Positions 15,360 to 20,512 of a stretch of 20,512 nucleotides of DNA are shown here, one piece after another (the first letter of the stretch is position 1; each line of letters starts with the position of its first letter). The stretch is taken from contig CARQVR010000025.1 of NCBI GenBank assembly GCA_949051815.1, forward strand, positions 1 through 20,512. The letters are read 5' to 3'. The notes under the pieces are model-generated. The model was not told where the DNA came from, ran no database searches, and saw only the letters and a program-made list of their open reading frames with translations. The DNA is from an uncultured Lachnospiraceae bacterium (lineage in GTDB: Bacteria > Bacillota > Clostridia > Lachnospirales > Lachnospiraceae). The position numbers and the translations under genes were made by a program.

Positions 15360-15488
15360 CTATTCAGCAAAGGTCGAAGCATGAACTGCTGAGACCGTAA
15401 AAATATGATTCAATAATGCAAAATTCCATCGGCGAAGACGATTTAAAATGAATTTTGCATTGCAGCTGTACAGGTACTGAACAGTTGC
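15356..15488. repeat. MITE-like 133-bp element with terminal inverted repeats
   Basis: The left end GTAACTATTCAGCA (15356-15369) and right end TACTGAACAGTTGC (15475-15488) are inverted repeats matching at 11 of 14 positions. Inside lies a second dyad: AATGCAAAATTCCAT (15415-15429) and ATGAATTTTGCATT (15448-15461), complementary apart from one bulged C. A third, CAGCA...TGCTG, lies at 15365-15391. No coding capacity and no T tract. The nested inverted repeats suggest a non-autonomous mobile or dispersed palindromic element; copy number cannot be judged from one window. Confidence 0.65.
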
Positions 15489-15515
15489 GGGAACGGATAA
15501 AAGGATTAATTTACA

Positions 15516-16484
15516 ATGACTACTTTACTGGTTGCGAAACAGATACTTTTGACCATTTACAGCAAATACGAGGTGTACATCACACCGCTTTTGAAGTTCC
15601 TTCTGGCGCTTATCACCCTTAGCCTGATCAATTCCAGACTGGGCTATATGGAAACGATCAGCAGGATAACGGTGGTGCTGATTGTGGCTCTTATGTGCTC
15701 TTTTATGCCGATGAATTTTATTGTGCTGATGGGCGCGGTTTTTGTGCTTCTGCACCTCTACACGTTCAGTCTGGAATGCGCCGCGGTAATCGGCGCGGGT
15801 TTTTTGCTGCTCTTTTTGCTGTATCTGCGGTTCTCGCCGAAGGATACTGTTGTGGTGGTGCTTATGCCGCTCTGCTTTCTGATGCGGATACCCTATGTGA
15901 TTCCCATATCCATGGGGCTGGTGGGGGCGCCCACATCGGCGGTTTCCGTCGCCTGCGGCGTGATCGTCTACTATTTGATCCACTATGTAACGCAGAATGC
16001 GACAGTGATTGCGGCCATGGCGGACGAGGAGACGGCGGCAAAATTTAAGTTCATTATAGACGGCCTGATCAAGAACCGGGAAATGGTTGTGACGATTGCG
16101 GCCTTTGCCATTACGGTGATTATCGTTTATCTCCTGCGGCGGCTGAGCATTGATTACGCGTGGACGATTGCCATGACGGCCGGTGCGGTTGTGAATATCA
16201 TGGTGCTTCTCGTGGGAGACTTGATTTTCGAGATTAACCAGTCGCTGCCAAGCGTGATTCTGGGGACGATTGTCTCCTTCCTGCTTGTGCTTGTATTACA
16301 GTTTTTCGTATTTTATGTAGATTACAGTCGAACGGAAAAAGTTCAATTTGAGGACGATGAGTATTATTATTATGTGAAGGCGGTGCCGAAGGTTACGGTG
16401 GCGAGGCCGGATAAAAAAGTGAAACAGATCAGCTCGGCAAAAAGTGTGTCCGGCAGAACGACCAGACCGACGCACCATTCATAA
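15516..16484 (+). CDS. Polytopic membrane protein of unknown function upstream of cdaA
   Basis: Not recognised as a named family. The 322-residue protein has about eight or nine hydrophobic segments (about 24-39, 48-65, 67-83, 87-105, 110-137, 141-158, 190-207, 214-238, 245-269), so it is an integral membrane protein. A soluble loop at about 165-189 carries charged residues. The C-terminal tail begins with the striking acidic and tyrosine-rich motif FEDDEYYYYVKAVPKVTV (278-295) just after the last helix and ends in a basic, Ser/Thr-rich stretch. AAGGA at 15501-15505 serves ATG 15516. cdaA starts 51 bp downstream, so it may be co-transcribed with the c-di-AMP genes. Transporter or membrane-scaffold roles are both possible; nothing in the sequence decides. 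Confidence 0.8.
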   Translation: MTTLLVAKQILLTIYSKYEVYITPLLKFLLALITLSLINSRLGYMETISRITVVLIVALMCSFMPMNFIVLMGAVFVLLHLYTFSLECAAVIGAGFLLLFLLYLRFSPKDTVVVVLMPLCFLMRIPYVIPISMGLVGAPTSAVSVACGVIVYYLIHYVTQNATVIAAMADEETAAKFKFIIDGLIKNREMVVTIAAFAITVIIVYLLRRLSIDYAWTIAMTAGAVVNIMVLLVGDLIFEINQSLPSVILGTIVSFLLVLVLQFFVFYVDYSRTEKVQFEDDEYYYYVKAVPKVTVARPDKKVKQISSAKSVSGRTTRPTHHS

Positions 16485-16535
16485 CGCCATTACATTGACA
16501 GAGAAAGAAAATGACACAGAAGGCGGGTGATAGAG

Positions 16536-17417
16536 ATGGAACAACTGAATAATTGGATTGGCGTCTATCTCGCAAGACTGCACATGCCTACCATGCATTG
16601 GAACGACGTCGCGGAAATCGCTATTTTGACTTTTGTGGCATATCATATTCTGGTATGGATCAAAAACACGAGAGCATGGGCGCTCTTAAAGGGCGTTATT
16701 GTGATTATGGTGTTTATTGTGATTGCCGCGATCTGCAAAATGAATACGATTCTCTGGATCGTTCCCAATATTATCAGCATTGCTGCCACGGCTTTTGTGG
16801 TAGTTTTACAGCCGGAGCTTCGCGCCGCGCTGGAGGAGCTGGGACGGAAAAATTTCGTCGCTTCTTTTCTGGATTCCAACAAGCGGGAAACGGGACGCTT
16901 TTCCGACCGCACGGTGAATGAAATCGTAAAAGCCTCCGTGGAAATGGGAAAAGTGAAGACAGGCGCGCTCATTGTCATCGAGCATGAGCAGTCTCTGAAA
17001 GAATATGAAAGAACGGGTATTGATGTGGACGGTATTATTTCCAGTCAGCTTCTCATCAATATTTTTGAGCATAACACACCTCTGCATGACGGCGCGGTGA
17101 TCGTCAGGGGAAACAGAGTGGTGTCCGCTACCTGCTATCTGCCGTTGTCGGATAATATGGCTCTCAGCAAGGATCTGGGAACGAGACACCGCGCGGGCGT
17201 GGGTATTTCCGAAGTTACCGATTCGCTGACGGTGATCGTCTCCGAGGAAACCGGAAAAATCAGCGTTGCCTACGGCGGCGAGCTGGAACGGAGTCTGGAT
17301 GCGGCCAGACTGAAAGAAAGACTATTAGAAATTCAGGATAAACCGATGGAGGAGAAGAAGCGCAAGCTTTTTAAGGGCAAAAGCATAGGAAAGGCAGGGG
17401 TTAAGAATGAAGAATAA
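16536..17417 (+). CDS. cdaA: Diadenylate cyclase CdaA (c-di-AMP synthase)
   Basis: CdaA (also called DacA) makes cyclic di-AMP from two ATP at the membrane, controlling potassium and osmolyte balance and wall integrity. The protein has 293 residues: three N-terminal membrane helices (about 26-42, 50-67, 71-91), a coiled-coil linker, then the DAC domain with DGA at 185-187 in LHDGAVIV and RHR at 217-219 in GTRHRAGVGISE. Both catalytic motifs are intact. An in-frame GTG at 16527 exists, but AAGGCGGGTGA at 16520-16530, close to a perfect ribosome site, points to ATG 16536. The end overlaps cdaR by 11 bp, indicating coupled translation. cdaA-cdaR-glmM is the standard Firmicute operon. Confidence 0.97.
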   Translation: MEQLNNWIGVYLARLHMPTMHWNDVAEIAILTFVAYHILVWIKNTRAWALLKGVIVIMVFIVIAAICKMNTILWIVPNIISIAATAFVVVLQPELRAALEELGRKNFVASFLDSNKRETGRFSDRTVNEIVKASVEMGKVKTGALIVIEHEQSLKEYERTGIDVDGIISSQLLINIFEHNTPLHDGAVIVRGNRVVSATCYLPLSDNMALSKDLGTRHRAGVGISEVTDSLTVIVSEETGKISVAYGGELERSLDAARLKERLLEIQDKPMEEKKRKLFKGKSIGKAGVKNEE

Positions 17418-18687
17418 GCTTACCCGGAACTGGGGCTTAAAGATCGCCTCCTTTCTCAGCGCGGCAGTTCTCTGGCTGGTCGTTACGAATATCAACGATC
17501 CCATTATGACCTATCGTGCGACGGATGTGCCGGTGACCATTAAAAACGCGAATCTGATAACCGACAGAGGGCAGGTTTACGAGGTGCTTGACGGCACGGA
17601 TATGATCGACGTGGTTACGATTTCCGCGCCCCGGTCTATCATTGATTCGCTGGACCGGAGTAACATTGTAGCAGTGGCGGACGTCAATGATCTGACCAGC
17701 GTTGACACTGTGGCGATTAAACTTTCCACGAATAAATACAGTGATAAACTGGACAGCATACGCGGCAACATCGACAGTGTGCGCCTGAATATTGAGGAAA
17801 AGCGGGACAGATCCCTTCCGGTAAAATCCATAACTACGGGTGAAGTTCGTGAGGGATATGTGGTTGGAAAAGTTACCACGGATCAGAACCTGATCCGCAT
17901 TTCCGGCCCGCAGTCCATTATTTCGCAGGTCAGCAAGGCGCAGGCGGAGGTCGATATTTCCGGCTTTTCAAGCGATATCAGCACGGATTCGGAAGTCCGT
18001 CTTTATGATGAGGACGGGAATGAAATTACAGCGCCAAACATTGAAAAGAGCATTACCAAAGTGCGGGTCAGTGTGGAAATTCTGGAGCGCAAGACCCTTC
18101 CCCTTACCTGCGAGGTGACCGGCACACCCGAAGACGGTTTTCGGTTTACGGGAGAGGTAACCTTTAGCAAAGCATCTGTTGCGGTGGCGGGTAAATCCAA
18201 GGTTCTGGAACATATCGAGGCGGTTTCGATTCCTTCGGGCGTGCTCGATGTGACCGATGCGTCAGAGGATGTGACCGCGCTTGTGGATATCACCGAATAT
18301 CTGCCTGACAGCGTGGTGCTGGTGGAAGATAATTTTGCGGGCAGAGTCGACGTTACAGCCAGGATTGAGGCGGAGCGCGACCGTGCCGTGCGGATTCCGG
18401 TGGAACGGATCCGGTTTGACGGTCTTCCAGAGGGATTCAGAGCCGTAATCACCGAACCTGCCAACGAGTGCAGCATTACATTCAGCGGTCTGCTTGCGGT
18501 TTTAAACGAAGTGACGGCGGAGGAAGTGAATGCCGCGGTGGATATAGAAGCATGGATGGACGAAGAGGATATGGAGGAGCTTACCGAGGGCAGTTACTGG
18601 ATGCCCGTAAACGCGGTTGTGGAAGGAAGGGATCTCAGGCAGAAGGGTGTCACGGAAATACGGGTGCACATTATTATAGCAGAGTGA
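17407..18687 (+). CDS. cdaR: CdaA regulatory protein CdaR (YbbR-domain protein)
   Basis: CdaR is a membrane-anchored, extracellular regulator that binds CdaA and tunes c-di-AMP output. The 426-residue protein has a short basic N-terminus and one signal-anchor helix (about 11-27, KIASFLSAAVLWLVVT), followed by about 390 residues of beta-rich sequence that fit four YbbR repeats (roughly 36-120, 120-215, 215-312, 320-424). Repeat boundaries show typical phrases such as VPVTIKNANL, LPVKSITTGEVREGYVVG, LPLTCEVTGTPEDGFRF and IPVERIRFDGLPEGFRA. The start overlaps cdaA by 11 bp. glmM follows after 46 bp. Confidence 0.93.
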   Translation: MKNKLTRNWGLKIASFLSAAVLWLVVTNINDPIMTYRATDVPVTIKNANLITDRGQVYEVLDGTDMIDVVTISAPRSIIDSLDRSNIVAVADVNDLTSVDTVAIKLSTNKYSDKLDSIRGNIDSVRLNIEEKRDRSLPVKSITTGEVREGYVVGKVTTDQNLIRISGPQSIISQVSKAQAEVDISGFSSDISTDSEVRLYDEDGNEITAPNIEKSITKVRVSVEILERKTLPLTCEVTGTPEDGFRFTGEVTFSKASVAVAGKSKVLEHIEAVSIPSGVLDVTDASEDVTALVDITEYLPDSVVLVEDNFAGRVDVTARIEAERDRAVRIPVERIRFDGLPEGFRAVITEPANECSITFSGLLAVLNEVTAEEVNAAVDIEAWMDEEDMEELTEGSYWMPVNAVVEGRDLRQKGVTEIRVHIIIAE

Positions 18688-18733
18688 TAAGAACTTCTAA
18701 AACACGACGGCGGATTAATAAATGGAGGTGTGT

Positions 18734-20083
18734 ATGAGCAGATTATTTGGTACGGATGGAGTCCGGGGCGTTGCGAACGAGGAACTTTCCCCGCTTCTGG
18801 CAATGCAGCTTGGGCAGGCGGGCGCGTATGTCCTGACAAGAGAGAACGAGCATAAACCGACGATTATGGTAGGCTGTGATACGAGAATATCCGGGGATAT
18901 GCTGGCAAACGCGCTGATGGCAGGCGTTTGTTCCGTGGGCGCGAACGCGGTATATGTGGGGGTAGTTCCCACACCGGCTGTTGCGTATCTCACGAGAAAG
19001 TATAAGGTGGACGCGGGCGTTGTTATTTCCGCTTCCCACAATACCGTAGAGTTTAACGGCATTAAGTTCTTTGACGGCAACGGCTATAAGCTCCCCGACG
19101 CGCTGGAAGATGAGATTGAGGCGCTGATTAAGAGCGACATGAAGGGCGTTAAATTCCCTACCGGTGCAAGCGTCGGTAAAATCAAGTACCGCACGGACGC
19201 CAGAGAAGAATATATCAACCACGCCATGAAAGCGGTAAACGTGGATCTGCGGGGCATGAAGATCGTTCTGGACTGCGCGGAGGGCGCGTCCTACTATACC
19301 TCCGTGGAAACCATGAAGGAGCTTGGCGCGGAGGTAGTGGCGATCCATAATAATCCGGATGGCACGAATATCAACGCGAACTGCGGTTCTACCCATATGG
19401 AGGAGCTGCAGGCGAGAGTCGTCTATGAGAAGGCACAGCTTGGCCTCGCTTTTGACGGCGACGCGGACAGACTGCTGGCGGTGGATGAGCTGGGAAATAT
19501 TGTGGACGGCGATCAGATTATGGCCATTGTCGGCAATCATATGAAGTCGCAGGGAAAGCTGAACAAGAATACCATCGTTGCAACCGTTATGAGTAATCTG
19601 GGCTTTTTCCTGATGGGTGAGAAAAACAAGATTAAGATCGAGCAGACCAAGGTGGGCGACCGCTATGTGCTGGAGCGTATGCGCGAGATCGGCGCAAGCC
19701 TTGGCGGCGAGCAGTCCGGCCATGTAATTTTTCTGGACGAAAACACGACCGGCGACGGCCTCCTGAGTGCGCTCCATCTTCTGCAAGTGGTTGTGGAGAC
19801 AGGAAAACCGCTGTCGGAGCTGGCTTCCGTTATGGAAGTGATGCCGCAGGCGCTGGTGGGTGCGAAGGTACCTAACCACAAAAAAGAAAAGTTTATGGAT
19901 TATCCCGAGATCGCGGAGGCAATCGCCGCTCTCGACAAAAAGTTTGCGGGTGAAGGCCGCGTACTGATCCGTCCTTCCGGCACGGAACCGCTTGTCCGTG
20001 TCATGATCGAGGGCAAGGACCAGAAGATCATTACGCAGGAAGCGAAGAAGCTCGCTGAACTGATACAGAATATTATGCTGTAG
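18734..20083 (+). CDS. glmM: Phosphoglucosamine mutase GlmM
   Basis: GlmM converts glucosamine-6-phosphate to glucosamine-1-phosphate, an essential step towards UDP-GlcNAc and peptidoglycan; in several Firmicutes it also binds and inhibits CdaA. The protein has 449 residues, normal length. N-terminal RLFGTDGVRG, catalytic phosphoserine S101 in ISASHN (98-103), metal-binding DGDADR (241-246), sugar-binding GGEQSGH and phosphate-binding RPSGTEPLVRV near the end are all present. The first in-frame ATG is 18722, but GGAGGTG at 18724-18730 overlaps it and serves ATG 18734, giving the canonical MSRLFGTDG start. Third gene of the cdaA-cdaR-glmM operon. No terminator separates it from ptsH. Confidence 0.98.
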   Translation: MSRLFGTDGVRGVANEELSPLLAMQLGQAGAYVLTRENEHKPTIMVGCDTRISGDMLANALMAGVCSVGANAVYVGVVPTPAVAYLTRKYKVDAGVVISASHNTVEFNGIKFFDGNGYKLPDALEDEIEALIKSDMKGVKFPTGASVGKIKYRTDAREEYINHAMKAVNVDLRGMKIVLDCAEGASYYTSVETMKELGAEVVAIHNNPDGTNINANCGSTHMEELQARVVYEKAQLGLAFDGDADRLLAVDELGNIVDGDQIMAIVGNHMKSQGKLNKNTIVATVMSNLGFFLMGEKNKIKIEQTKVGDRYVLERMREIGASLGGEQSGHVIFLDENTTGDGLLSALHLLQVVVETGKPLSELASVMEVMPQALVGAKVPNHKKEKFMDYPEIAEAIAALDKKFAGEGRVLIRPSGTEPLVRVMIEGKDQKIITQEAKKLAELIQNIML

Positions 20084-20086
20084 GAC

Positions 20087-20116
20087 TTGAGATAAAGTAT
20101 ATAGATATGGTATACT
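20087..20116 (+). promoter_or_regulatory. Sigma-A promoter of ptsH
   Basis: TTGAGA (20087-20092), an 18-nt spacer and TATACT (20111-20116), starting 3 bp after the glmM stop. The leader would be about 25 nt. HPr can thus be made independently of the c-di-AMP operon. Confidence 0.8.
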
Positions 20117-20147
20117 CATAGTATCATGTAAGAAAGAGGAAAAGGCA

Positions 20148-20411
20148 ATGGTAAGTCAGAAGGTAGTCATCAAAAACCCGACAGGGCTACATCTAAGACC
20201 GGCAGGCATCCTATGTAAGGAAGCGATGCAGTTTAAATCTCTGATAACCTTTACATTTCGTGAGAATACAGCGAATGCCAAGAGTGTCCTGAGTGTGCTT
20301 GGGGCCTGTGTCAAATGTGGCGATGAAATTGAGTTTGTGTGTGACGGTGAAGATGAGGAAGAAGCTCTCAAGGCGTTAGTCGACGCAATCGAGAGCGGTC
20401 TTGGAGAATAA
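20148..20411 (+). CDS. ptsH: Phosphocarrier protein HPr
   Basis: HPr passes phosphate from enzyme I to the sugar-specific EII proteins of the phosphotransferase system. The protein has 87 residues. The active-site histidine H15 lies in NPTGLHLRPAG (10-20) together with R17. S46 in AKSVLSVLG is at the position phosphorylated by HPr kinase in Firmicutes, so both transport and CcpA-type catabolite control are expected. Presence of H15 rules out the regulatory paralogue Crh. The acidic C-terminus (DGEDEEEALKAL) is typical. AGAGGAAAAGG lies just upstream of the ATG. It has its own promoter and terminator; no ptsI is next to it within the window. Confidence 0.96.
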   Translation: MVSQKVVIKNPTGLHLRPAGILCKEAMQFKSLITFTFRENTANAKSVLSVLGACVKCGDEIEFVCDGEDEEEALKALVDAIESGLGE

Positions 20412-20425
20412 TGTCACGTTCGGAC

Positions 20426-20460
20426 GACCCTGCTGTATTTTTATGCAGCGGGGTCTTTTT
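20426..20460 (+). terminator. Intrinsic terminator of ptsH
   Basis: GACCCTGCTG (20426-20435) pairs fully with CAGCGGGGTC (20446-20455), one pair being a U-G wobble, around a 10-nt loop, followed by TTTTT. It lies 15 bp after the ptsH stop. The remaining 52 bp to the window end show no recognisable feature. Confidence 0.92.
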
Positions 20461-20512
20461 GCACGTAAGCAATGAGCAGTGCGCAGACGTAAGATGAAAA
20501 AGCGGCAGCCTG

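Noticed and set aside
18743..20119. A 458-codon open frame on the minus strand opposite glmM
   Set aside because: It mirrors glmM almost exactly, is rich in Leu/His/Arg as expected of antisense reading, resembles no family and lacks a ribosome site. GlmM on the plus strand is unmistakable.

Overview
The window looks like chromosome of a motile, low-toxin-load member of the Clostridia, most likely Lachnospiraceae. Evidence: Firmicute-type gene neighbourhoods (mbl-flhO-flhP, comFC-yvyF, cdaA-cdaR-glmM), strong AGGAGG-like ribosome binding sites, an HPr with both His15 and Ser46, and moderately GC-rich protein-coding DNA. Genus and species cannot be fixed from the sequence alone. Almost all of it is core housekeeping DNA; no phage genes, transposases, CRISPR array, tRNA or rRNA were seen.

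Layout. (1) 3-4908: uvrB (its first few codons lie outside the window) and uvrA, nucleotide excision repair. (2) 4937-5696: an AT-rich island with its own promoter, carrying a MntA-type nucleotidyltransferase antitoxin and a HepT-type HEPN RNase toxin with overlapping ends, closed by a hairpin shared with the convergent gene. (3) 5708-7369, minus strand: a predicted ATPase of the ABC class (COG3044 type). (4) 7370-7733: divergent intergenic region with promoters for both sides and an orphan plus-strand terminator. (5) 7734-11344: mreB/mbl, two flagellar rod/hook proteins (FlhO/FlhP type), a 128-bp tandem repeat array, a FlgJ-like rod-binding protein and an intrinsic terminator. (6) 11365-14933: recD2, comF and yvyF-like gene. 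(7) 14961-16484: two membrane proteins of unknown function separated by a 133-bp MITE-like element with terminal inverted repeats. (8) 16536-20083: cdaA, cdaR and glmM, the c-di-AMP/peptidoglycan precursor operon. (9) 20087-20460: ptsH (HPr) with its own promoter and terminator.

How the genes work together. uvrBA repair bulky DNA lesions and RecD2 is a 5'-3' helicase. MreB/Mbl, CdaA, CdaR and GlmM link cell shape, c-di-AMP level and UDP-GlcNAc supply. The FlgF/G-like and FlgJ-like proteins belong to the flagellar rod, and the YvyF-like protein is a flagellum-associated zinc protein. HepT/MntA is the only clear accessory system.

The most noteworthy non-coding structures are the 128-bp tandem repeat (two full copies plus an internally deleted third, with a hairpin showing one compensatory base-pair change) and the 133-bp inverted-repeat element whose left end supplies the stop codon of the gene before it.
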